In this document: positions 1 to 5,282 of the stretch, piece after piece
Layout: the number at the start of each line of letters is the position of its first letter
How positions within the stretch are numbered: the stretch's first letter is position 1
Assembly (NCBI GenBank): GCA_018780025.1
Contig: JADMKH010000041.1
Location: 1 to 5,334 of the forward strand
Direction: 5' to 3'
Length of the DNA: 5,334 nt
Source: Thiobacillus sp.
GTDB taxonomy: Bacteria; Pseudomonadota; Gammaproteobacteria; Burkholderiales; Thiobacillaceae
Notes under the pieces: generated by a model
Databases searched by the model: none
Told to the model about the DNA's origin: nothing
Seen by the model: the letters and a program-made list of their open reading frames with translations, nothing else
Translations under genes and position numbers: made by a program

Positions 1-871
1 TCTTGATTTTGGCGTGGCCATCCAGGGTGGGAATTTCAAGGTCGCCTCCCAGCGCGGCGGTGGCGAAGCTGATCGGCATTTCACAATGCAGGTCGTCGCC
101 CTCGCGTTTGAAGACAGGGTGTTCCTTGAGGTGAATCACCACATAGAGATCGCCTGCAGGACCGCCATTGACACCGGCTTCACCTTCGCCGCCCAGGCGA
201 ATGCGGTCGCCGCTGTCAACGCCGGCAGGGATCTTGACTGACAGGGTCTTGTGCTTTTTGACCCGGCCTTCGCCATGGCAGGTCGAACAGGGGTCCGACA
301 CCATCTTGCCGGTTCCGCTACAGCGTGGACACGTCTGTTGCACCGAGAAGAAGCCCTGCTGGATACGAACCTGGCCGTGTCCACCGCAGGTTGTACAGGC
401 GGTGGGCTGGGTGCCGGGCTTGGCGCCGCTGCCGTGGCAGGTGCCGCATTCTTCGAGCGAGGGAATGCGGATTTTGGTTTCAGTGCCGCGTGCGGCTTCT
501 TCCAGACCAATTTCCAGGTTGTAGCGCAGATCGGCGCCACGATAAACGCGGTCGCGGCGATTGCCGCCGCCCCCGCCGAATATGTCGCCGAATATGTCTG
601 AAAATGAATCGGAAAAGCCTGCCCCACCGCCCATTCCGGCCTGTTGATCGATCCCGGCATGGCCGAACTGGTCAAACGCTGCGCGTTTGTCCGAGTCAGA
701 CAGGATTTCGTAGGCCAGCTTGGCTTCCTTGAATTTGTCTTCCGCGCTCTTGTCATCCGGATTGCGGTCAGGATGGTGCTTCATGGCCAGCTTGCGGTAG
801 GCCTTTTTAATGTCTTCGTCCGAGGCGTTTTTGGCAACGCCGAGGACTTCGTAGTAGTCACGTTTACTCAT
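1..871 (-). CDS. dnaJ: Chaperone protein DnaJ (Hsp40), 3' part missing at window edge
   Basis: This is the cytoplasmic co-chaperone that binds unfolded proteins and stimulates the ATPase of DnaK. The window holds residues 1-290; full-length relatives have about 370-380, so the last part of the C-terminal substrate-binding and dimerisation region lies outside. Visible in order are a J domain (about 1-70) starting MSKRDYYEVLGV with the DnaK-activating HPD triad at 33-35, a Gly/Phe-rich segment (about 71-103) containing a doubled DIFG motif at 92-99, and a zinc-binding domain with four CxxCxGxG repeats at 142-149, 159-166, 181-188 and 195-202. The first C-terminal beta domain follows from about 209. 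All eight zinc-ligand cysteines are present, so this is a type I DnaJ. It lies 85 bases downstream of dnaK on the same strand. The start is fixed by the conserved N-terminus, yet no Shine-Dalgarno sequence is visible before it. The left-edge truncation is a window limit and not a mutation. Confidence 0.98.
   Translation of the reverse strand, partial: MSKRDYYEVLGVAKNASDEDIKKAYRKLAMKHHPDRNPDDKSAEDKFKEAKLAYEILSDSDKRAAFDQFGHAGIDQQAGMGGGAGFSDSFSDIFGDIFGGGGGNRRDRVYRGADLRYNLEIGLEEAARGTETKIRIPSLEECGTCHGSGAKPGTQPTACTTCGGHGQVRIQQGFFSVQQTCPRCSGTGKMVSDPCSTCHGEGRVKKHKTLSVKIPAGVDSGDRIRLGGEGEAGVNGGPAGDLYVVIHLKEHPVFKREGDDLHCEMPISFATAALGGDLEIPTLDGHAKIK
575..598 (-). repeat. Tandem 12-bp repeat encoding DIFG-DIFG in DnaJ
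   Basis: The 12-base unit GCCGAATATGTC occurs twice in direct tandem on the plus strand (575-586 and 587-598). Read on the minus strand it encodes the doubled Asp-Ile-Phe-Gly of the Gly/Phe-rich region of DnaJ. The length keeps the reading frame. Repeated DIF motifs in this region are common in bacterial DnaJ proteins and are known to matter for DnaK control, so the repeat probably reflects protein function and not a recent duplication, although the two copies are identical at the DNA level. Confidence 0.85.
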
Positions 872-894
872 AAGCTAGGGGCGGGAGTGAGGGA

Positions 895-942
895 CGGACA
901 AACAGGGAATGTCGCGCAGCACGCGACATTCCCTGTTGTCCG
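895..942 (-). repeat. 21-bp inverted repeat (mRNA hairpin) between dnaK and dnaJ
   Basis: Bases 901-916 (AACAGGGAATGTCGCG) and 922-937 are perfectly complementary over 16 bp around a 5-base loop (917-921). Beyond a single bulged base at 900, the stem continues for 5 bp (895-899 with 938-942). In the dnaK-dnaJ transcript this forms a very stable hairpin starting about 14 bases after the dnaK stop codon and ending 23 bases before the dnaJ start. On the minus strand the 3' side is followed by a C-rich stretch and not a run of T, so it is not a standard intrinsic terminator. Likely roles, by inference, are protection of the dnaK 3' end against exonucleases, partial attenuation of dnaJ, or an RNase processing site. 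Confidence 0.9.
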
Positions 943-956
943 GTTCCTGATTCCTT

Positions 957-2873
957 TTACTTGTCCTTTATCTCTTCAAACTCGGCATCAACCACATTGT
1001 CATCGGCAGCGCCGGCATTTGCACCAGCAGTTTCACCTGGCTGTGCCTTGCCTTGCTCTTCCTTGTACATCTGCTCGGCCAGTTTGTGGCTGGCAGTGGC
1101 AAGTGTACTGGTCTTGGCTTCAATCGTGTCTTTGTCGCCCTCGCGCACGGCTTCTTCCGTTTCCTTGAGCGCGACTTCGATGGCGTCCTTTTCTTCGGTC
1201 GACACCTTGTCACCGAATTCGGACAGCGATTTCTTCACCGAGTGAATCATCCCATCTGCGGCATTGCGCGCAGTTGCCAGTTCAACCGCCTTGTGGTCTT
1301 CAGCCGCGTTGGCTTCGGCATCCAGCACCATGCGCTGAATTTCTGCTTCGCTCAGTCCCGAACTGGCCTGGATGCGGATGGTGTTTTCCTTGCCGGTGGC
1401 CTTGTCCTTGGCAGACACATGCAGGATGCCGTTGGCGTCGATGTCGAAAGTGACTTCGATTTGCGGCATGCCACGCGGCGCAGGCGGTATATCGGACAGG
1501 TTGAACTGGCCCAGGCTCTTGTTGCCCGATGCAACTTCGCGCTCGCCCTGCAGCACATGAACCGTTACTGCATTCTGGTTGTCATCGGCCGTGGAGAACA
1601 CTTGTGATGCCTTGGTCGGGATGGTGGTGTTCTTGGGGATCAGCTTGGTCATCACGCCGCCCAGGGTTTCGATGCCCAGCGACAACGGGGTCACGTCGAG
1701 CAGCAGCACGTCTTTCACTTCGCCCTTCAGCACGCCGCCCTGAATCGCAGCGCCCACAGCAACCGCTTCGTCCGGGTTGACGTCGCGACGCGGATCCTTG
1801 CCGAAGAAGTCTTTCACTGCGTCCATCACCTTGGGCATGCGGGTTTGGCCGCCGACCAGAATGACATCGTCGACTTGCGAGGTGCTAAGACCGGCATCCT
1901 TCAACGCCATCTTGCAGGGATCGATGGTGCGCTTGATCAGATCTTCCACCAGCGCCTCGAACTTGGCGCGAGTGATTTTCACCGCAAGGTGTTTGGGGCC
2001 AGAGGCGTCTGCCGTAATGTAGGGCAGGTTGACTTCGGTCTGCTGCGCAGAGGACAGCTCGATTTTGGCCTTTTCAGCGGCTTCCTTCAGGCGCTGCAGG
2101 GCCAGCACGTCCTTCTTCAGGTCGACGCCCTGTTCTTTCTTGAACTCTTCGGCGATATAGTCGATCAGACGCTGGTCGAAATCTTCGCCACCCAGAAAGG
2201 TATCGCCATTGGTCGACAGGACTTCGAACTGGTGTTCGCCATCCATTTCGGTGATTTCGATGATGGAAATATCGAACGTGCCGCCGCCAAGGTCGTACAC
2301 CGCAATCTTGCGGTCGCCTTCTTTCTTGTCCATGCCGAAGGCCAGCGCGGCCGCAGTCGGCTCGTTGATGATGCGCTTGACTTCCAGTCCGGCGATACGT
2401 CCGGCATCCTTGGTGGCCTGGCGCTGGCTGTCGTTAAAGTAAGCGGGAACGGTAATCACCGCCTCGGTCACTTCTTCGCCCAGGTAGTCCTCGGCGGTTT
2501 TCTTCATTTTGCGCAGGGTTTCAGCCGACACCTGCTGCGCTGCCATTTTCTGGTCACGCACTTCCACCCAGGCATCGCCGTTTTCAGCCTTGACGATTTT
2601 GTAGGGCATCAAGCCGATGTCTTTTTGCACTTCTTTTTCTTCGAAGCGACGACCGATCAGACGTTTGACCGCGTACAGGGTGTTCTTCGGGTTGGTGACG
2701 GCCTGGCGCTTGGCGGGTGCGCCGACCAGGATTTCACCGTCCTCGGTGTAGGCGACAACGGACGGCGTGGTGCGAGCGCCTTCGGCGTTCTCGATCACCT
2801 TCGGCTTGCCGTTTTCCATCACCGCCACGCAGGAGTTGGTGGTGCCCAAGTCAATTCCGATAATGCGTCCCAT
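957..2873 (-). CDS. dnaK: Molecular chaperone DnaK (Hsp70)
   Basis: This is the ATP-dependent cytoplasmic Hsp70 that binds exposed hydrophobic segments of client proteins; in many proteobacteria it also restrains the heat-shock sigma factor. It is complete at 638 residues, the usual length. The actin-like ATPase domain (about 1-385) has the phosphate-1 motif IGIDLGTTNS (5-14), K70, the motif INEPTAAAL (169-177, with E171), the phosphate-2 motif DLGGGTFD (194-201, with T199 and D201) and the adenosine motif near VILVGGQTRMP (337-347). The interdomain linker VLLLDVTP is at 389-396. A beta-sandwich substrate domain, a helical lid and a Gly/Ala-rich acidic tail ending EEIKDK follow. These numbers coincide with E. 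coli DnaK. The start has a good Shine-Dalgarno sequence (AAGGA, minus strand 2885-2881) at 7 bases. A sigma-32-type promoter lies just upstream in the grpE-dnaK spacer, and dnaJ follows. No key residue is missing. Confidence 0.99.
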   Translation of the reverse strand: MGRIIGIDLGTTNSCVAVMENGKPKVIENAEGARTTPSVVAYTEDGEILVGAPAKRQAVTNPKNTLYAVKRLIGRRFEEKEVQKDIGLMPYKIVKAENGDAWVEVRDQKMAAQQVSAETLRKMKKTAEDYLGEEVTEAVITVPAYFNDSQRQATKDAGRIAGLEVKRIINEPTAAALAFGMDKKEGDRKIAVYDLGGGTFDISIIEITEMDGEHQFEVLSTNGDTFLGGEDFDQRLIDYIAEEFKKEQGVDLKKDVLALQRLKEAAEKAKIELSSAQQTEVNLPYITADASGPKHLAVKITRAKFEALVEDLIKRTIDPCKMALKDAGLSTSQVDDVILVGGQTRMPKVMDAVKDFFGKDPRRDVNPDEAVAVGAAIQGGVLKGEVKDVLLLDVTPLSLGIETLGGVMTKLIPKNTTIPTKASQVFSTADDNQNAVTVHVLQGEREVASGNKSLGQFNLSDIPPAPRGMPQIEVTFDIDANGILHVSAKDKATGKENTIRIQASSGLSEAEIQRMVLDAEANAAEDHKAVELATARNAADGMIHSVKKSLSEFGDKVSTEEKDAIEVALKETEEAVREGDKDTIEAKTSTLATASHKLAEQMYKEEQGKAQPGETAGANAGAADDNVVDAEFEEIKDK

Positions 2874-2909
2874 GGTGCTTTCCTTCTGAATAATGTTGAA
2901 TTGTTTCGA

Positions 2910-2937
2910 ATGTGGGGGAGGTCACGCCCATTTCAAG
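2910..2937 (-). promoter_or_regulatory. Sigma-32 (RpoH) heat-shock promoter for dnaK
   Basis: Read on the minus strand, CTTGAAA (2937-2931) is followed after 13 bases by CCCCACAT (2917-2910). The E. coli sigma-32 consensus is CTTGAAA, 11-16 bases, then CCCCATNT. The -35 match is perfect and the -10 element differs from consensus at one defined base. A transcript would start near 2904 and leave a leader of about 30 bases before the dnaK start, containing the Shine-Dalgarno sequence. The promoter lies wholly in the spacer between grpE and dnaK. It therefore gives dnaK-dnaJ its own heat-inducible start in addition to read-through from grpE. Use of this site is inferred from the consensus match only. 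Confidence 0.8.
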
Positions 2938-2960
2938 GCTGAGGCCAATCGGTGGCAGGT

Positions 2961-3476
2961 TTAATCCTTGCCCTTTGCGACCATTACCAGTGCGGGTCGC
3001 AGCGTGCGCTCGTGCAGGCGATAGCCTTTTTGCAGGACTGTCACCACCGTGTTGGCAGGCTGGTCGGATTCGATCATCTGGATGGCTTGATGCTGGTGCG
3101 GATCGAATTTTTCGCCCATCGGGTGGATGTCATGCAGATTGAAGCGGCTGAATGCGGCAACCAGTTGTTTCAGGGTGAGCTCAACGCCATCTTTGAGGAT
3201 TTCAACGCTGGGTGACTCGACGGCAAGCGCGGCTTCCAGGCTGTCTTTCACCGCGAGCAACTCATTGGCAAAGCTTTCCACCGCAAACTTGCGCGCTTTG
3301 TCCACGTCTTCTGCCGCGCGACGACGCATGTTGTCGGTTTCTGCCTTGGCTCTGAGCCAGGCGTCGTGGTGTTCTTCAGCCTTCAACTCGGCCTCGCGGA
3401 GCATTTCCTCGAGGCTGGGCATTGTTTCTCTGGTTTTTTCCGGGGGCGTTTCCGGGGTGTTGTTTTCGGTTTGCAT
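2961..3476 (-). CDS. grpE: Nucleotide exchange factor GrpE
   Basis: GrpE is the cytoplasmic partner that opens the DnaK nucleotide cleft to release ADP; in E. coli it works as a dimer and senses heat through its long helices. The protein has 171 residues, slightly shorter than E. coli GrpE (197), with the difference mainly in the disordered N-terminus (1-20, rich in Thr, Pro and Glu). A long charged helix with coiled-coil character spans about 21-85, a helical-bundle segment about 88-115, and the C-terminal beta-wing about 120-171. The wing contains the family signature from GEKFDPHQHQAI (121-132) to VLQKGYRLHERTLRPALVMV (147-166). The start is supported by GGAG on the minus strand (3485-3482) 5 bases upstream. 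It is the first gene of the chaperone cluster, 87 bases before dnaK, and is divergent from the TPR gene. Confidence 0.98.
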   Translation of the reverse strand: MQTENNTPETPPEKTRETMPSLEEMLREAELKAEEHHDAWLRAKAETDNMRRRAAEDVDKARKFAVESFANELLAVKDSLEAALAVESPSVEILKDGVELTLKQLVAAFSRFNLHDIHPMGEKFDPHQHQAIQMIESDQPANTVVTVLQKGYRLHERTLRPALVMVAKGKD

Positions 3477-3499
3477 GCGGGCTCCAAAAAATGTGCCTC

Positions 3500-3529
3500 A
3501 TAACTTGTGACGCTGGCAGGGTTTTCAAG
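3500..3529 (-). promoter_or_regulatory. Candidate grpE promoter (sigma-32-like -35, weak -10)
   Basis: On the minus strand a perfect CTTGAAA (3529-3523) lies 47 bases before the grpE start. The matching sigma-32 -10 position, 13 bases on, reads CACAAGTT and fits the CCCCATNT consensus poorly. The same -35 can also be read as sigma-70 TTGAAA with a 17-base spacer and AGTTAT (3505-3500), again a partial -10. An A/T-rich stretch directly upstream (about 3540-3550) could act as an UP element. A start near 3493 would leave a short leader that still contains the grpE Shine-Dalgarno sequence. The site is plausible from its position and -35; which sigma factor uses it cannot be decided by eye. Confidence 0.45.
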
Positions 3530-3604
3530 TGTTCACCGCTAAAAATTTTGTCTGTTGCCAGAAAGCGCGCTGTGGGGCCGGAATAAAAGGGGATGCATGG
3601 GCGT

Positions 3605-3620
3605 CCTCTTTTGAGGGAGG
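3605..3620 (+). promoter_or_regulatory. Ribosome binding site of the TPR gene with overlapping small hairpin
   Basis: GGGAGG (3615-3620) stands 5 bases before the ATG at 3626 and decides this start over an in-frame ATG at 3593, where the purine run touches the start codon with no spacing. Just upstream, CCTC (3605-3608) can pair with GAGG at 3613-3616 across a TTTT loop. It could instead pair with GAGG at 3617-3620, inside the Shine-Dalgarno sequence. The stems are only 4-5 bp, so any effect on translation is speculative. Confidence 0.55.
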
Positions 3621-3625
3621 TGAGT

Positions 3626-4447
3626 ATGAAATTGATTGTTTCAAGGACTTTTCAGGCCATTCTGGCGACAAGCATGCTGGCGCTGGCGGGTCATGCGAGC
3701 AGTGCAGAATTCCAGACGCGTGAAGCGGCGCTTGCCGCGTTGAAGGAATATAACCAGTTGATAAGCGCCGAGCCGAATTTTGCCGTGCTTTATACGCTGC
3801 GCGGCGATGCGTATTACGCCCTCAACGATTTGCATGGGGCAGCCGAAAACTACACCCACGCTATCAAACTCGATGCCAAACAGGACAAAGCCTACTTCGG
3901 ACGCGGTATGGCGCTGGGCCGGATGGGCCTGGTGGATGAAGGGATAGCCGATCTCGGCGTGTTTATCCAGCGCCATCCCGATAGTTCTGTAGCGTATACC
4001 AAGCGGGGCGTGCGCAACATCTGGCGCAACAACCTGGTGGAAGCCGAGCGCGACCTCACCCGCGCCGTCCAGTTGGACCCGTCCAACGCCGAGGCGCACG
4101 ACGACCTGGGCGTGGTCCACGCCAAGAACAACCGTATCCCGCAGGCAGCCCAGCATTTTTCGACTGCAATTCGTCTCGATCCCAGCTACCAGAAGGCGTA
4201 TCACAACCTGGCCATCTGTTATTACATGACCGGCCAGAATCCGAAAGCGCTGGAAACTGTCGACGCCGGACTGCTGCTGGACCCGGATAGCCGGGGAACG
4301 CTGATGCTGAAATCGACGATACTGCATACGCTGGGGAAGACAGAGGAAGCCAGAAAAATCGAGGAACGCGCGGAATTTCTGCCGGAAAGCAACTGGACCG
4401 AGCGCAGCGAAGTGGGCACCGCATCCGCTCTGCGTGACTTAAAATGA
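3626..4447 (+). CDS. Exported tetratricopeptide repeat (TPR) protein
   Basis: The product is a 273-residue protein, probably periplasmic or peripherally attached to the envelope. A Sec signal peptide is visible: the start MKLIVSRTFQ, a hydrophobic core (about 11-22), and a likely cleavage after ASSA (residue 27). The mature part is almost entirely TPR: five consecutive 34-residue units at about 53-86, 87-120, 121-154, 155-188 and 189-222, plus a probable sixth from 223 to about 254. Each has the typical pattern of Gly/Ala at position 8, Ala at position 20 and an ending like AIKLDP, AVQLDP or AIRLDP. TPR arrays are protein-binding scaffolds, so the partner and role cannot be read from the sequence. 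No enzymatic domain is visible. The gene is divergent from grpE and is followed at 4595 by another exported-protein gene, perhaps in the same transcript. An upstream start at 3593 was rejected because it would bury the signal peptide and lacks a spaced ribosome binding site. Confidence 0.9.
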   Translation: MKLIVSRTFQAILATSMLALAGHASSAEFQTREAALAALKEYNQLISAEPNFAVLYTLRGDAYYALNDLHGAAENYTHAIKLDAKQDKAYFGRGMALGRMGLVDEGIADLGVFIQRHPDSSVAYTKRGVRNIWRNNLVEAERDLTRAVQLDPSNAEAHDDLGVVHAKNNRIPQAAQHFSTAIRLDPSYQKAYHNLAICYYMTGQNPKALETVDAGLLLDPDSRGTLMLKSTILHTLGKTEEARKIEERAEFLPESNWTERSEVGTASALRDLK

Positions 4448-4454
4448 TTCGAAG

Positions 4455-4577
4455 GTGATCGGGGTGGCAGTGGATTTTCCGTCGTTTTGGCCGGCACGTC
4501 GCGATGAAGTGGCTCGTTTTGTGAAAAGTTATCTGCGCCGCTGCATGTTCGAGAATTTTATTCAAAGAAGAATGTAG
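4455..4577 (+). CDS. Doubtful small ORF, 40 codons, GTG start
   Basis: This frame fills most of the 147-base gap between the TPR gene and the next gene, starting 7 bases after one and ending 17 bases before the other. The product would begin MIGVAVDFPSFWPARRDEV and end in a basic stretch, with no signal peptide and no motif I recognise. GTG at 4455 has no Shine-Dalgarno sequence; a second in-frame GTG at 4470 has GGGG at 4461-4464 and would give 35 residues. An open frame of this length arises easily by chance. It may be a real small protein, a decayed gene end or simply spacer, and I favour spacer. Confidence 0.2.
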   Translation: MIGVAVDFPSFWPARRDEVARFVKSYLRRCMFENFIQRRM

Positions 4578-4594
4578 CCGGGGGCGGCGAAATA

Positions 4595-5179
4595 ATGAAA
4601 TGGATGATCCTATTTACGCTGTGTGTTTCTCAGGCTGCGGCGGCGGAGCCTTCGCGCCCGGATTTTCATCGTCTGGTCCATGCGTTGCACGAACAGCAGC
4701 TCGCCAGCCATACGGTGCGGACTGAAGAGGAATCCGGTGCCTACAATGGCACGGCGGCGGCGGGTTATCGTTACCGTGTTACCCGCTACTACGATGCAAA
4801 AACGGGGCGCCTGCTGTCGCGGATACAGCGGGATGCCAAGGTGTCCGTTGCCATTCACATTGCCGAGGTCAATATTTACGATGCCAATGGCCAGCTGATA
4901 CGCGATTACCTGTCCATGGCGCCTCCCTGGAAACCGCTTCATCCCTCAAACGCGTATCTCAACTTGCATCATTACAATGGGAAATTGCACAGCTTTCGCC
5001 AGTTTGAACTGGATGGACAGGTGAACTATGAGTTTTGCGAGGGCGAACTGGGCGGTAAACCGGTCCGGATATCGCTGCCCTGGGATGACATGAATAAAGA
5101 GTCCACGTCCACCCCTGAATATCGGGCGTGTTTTGACGCCATGAGCAAGGATTGGAAACTGCACATCACGCCGCATTAA
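4595..5179 (+). CDS. Hypothetical exported protein, no recognised family
   Basis: The predicted protein has 194 residues. It opens with a Sec signal peptide (KW, hydrophobic core MILFTLCV, then SQAAAA with likely cleavage after Ala17), leaving about 177 mature residues; Cys10 does not sit in a lipobox. The mature part is rich in Tyr, His and alternating polar/hydrophobic residues, suggesting beta structure. Two stretches resemble each other: YDAKTGRLLSR (66-76) and YDANGQLIRD (95-104), both like a strand-turn-strand unit. The mature protein has only two cysteines, Cys148 and Cys179, which could form a disulfide in the periplasm. There is no transmembrane helix beyond the signal and no catalytic motif that I can name. 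The ribosome binding site is weak (a G-rich run from 4580, GGCGA 4 bases before the ATG). It follows the TPR gene in the same direction without a visible terminator, so a shared transcript is likely. I do not assign a function. Confidence 0.8.
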   Translation: MKWMILFTLCVSQAAAAEPSRPDFHRLVHALHEQQLASHTVRTEEESGAYNGTAAAGYRYRVTRYYDAKTGRLLSRIQRDAKVSVAIHIAEVNIYDANGQLIRDYLSMAPPWKPLHPSNAYLNLHHYNGKLHSFRQFELDGQVNYEFCEGELGGKPVRISLPWDDMNKESTSTPEYRACFDAMSKDWKLHITPH

Positions 5180-5208
5180 AGCCGAGCGGGGTCATGCGCA
5201 CTTTCGGG

Positions 5209-5223
5209 AACCCTTGTCGGGTT
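5209..5223 (+). other. Small hairpin downstream of the hypothetical gene, possible weak terminator
   Basis: AACCC (5209-5213) and GGGTT (5219-5223) form a 5-bp stem around a 5-base loop, 29 bases after the stop codon. An alternative pairing joins CCCTT (5211-5215) with AAGGG (5228-5232). No T-run follows, so it does not look like a strong intrinsic terminator. It is the only candidate structure separating the exported-protein gene from the tRNA promoter. Confidence 0.25.
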
Positions 5224-5241
5224 AGCAAAGGGTAAGTCAAT

Positions 5242-5270
5242 TTGCCTTAAACCCGCCGCTCGATTAGAAT
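5242..5270 (+). promoter_or_regulatory. Sigma-70 promoter of the serine tRNA gene
   Basis: TTGCCT (5242-5247) and TAGAAT (5265-5270) are separated by exactly 17 bases; the -10 matches TATAAT at five of six positions and the -35 matches TTGACA at four of six. Bases 5271-5280 (GCGCGGCTGC) form a GC-rich discriminator, typical of stable-RNA promoters under stringent control. Transcription would start near 5277, about 6 bases before the mature tRNA end. Confidence 0.75.
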
Positions 5271-5282
5271 GCGCGGCTGCTC

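Noticed and set aside
136..756. 206-codon minus-strand frame and overlapping plus-strand frames across the dnaJ region
   Set aside because: They overlap the unmistakable dnaJ frame. Their translations are Ala/Arg/Pro-rich and low in complexity, as expected for shifted frames of GC-rich coding DNA.
895..942. Intrinsic terminator ending the dnaK transcript
   Set aside because: The stem is strong, but no T-run follows on the minus strand, and dnaJ lies directly downstream without a visible promoter of its own. It is reported as a hairpin of other function. On the plus strand there is no gene for it to terminate.
1845..2942. 365-codon open frame on the plus strand, antisense to dnaK
   Set aside because: Long antisense frames opposite Hsp70 genes are a well-known by-product of their codon bias. 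The translation shows no domain, the frame mirrors dnaK codons, and it has no credible ribosome binding site.
3593..3625. Upstream ATG (3593) as the start of the TPR protein
   Set aside because: It would add 11 residues before the signal peptide, and the purine run directly abuts the ATG, leaving no spacing. The ATG at 3626 has GGGAGG at 5 bases and a standard signal peptide.
3477..3625. CIRCE operator (TTAGCACTC, 9 bases, GAGTGCTAA) for HrcA control of grpE
   Set aside because: Neither half-site is present here or in the grpE-dnaK spacer; TTAGCGGTG near 3540 has no matching second arm.
3641..4327. 228-codon minus-strand frame opposite the TPR gene
   Set aside because: The plus-strand frame has a signal peptide, six regular TPR units and a good ribosome binding site. 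The antisense translation has none of these.
5183..5262. Inverted pair CGAGCGG (5183-5189) and CCGCTCG (5256-5262) around the tRNA promoter
   Set aside because: Seven base pairs separated by 66 bases are easily expected by chance in GC-rich DNA, and the right half overlaps the promoter spacer.
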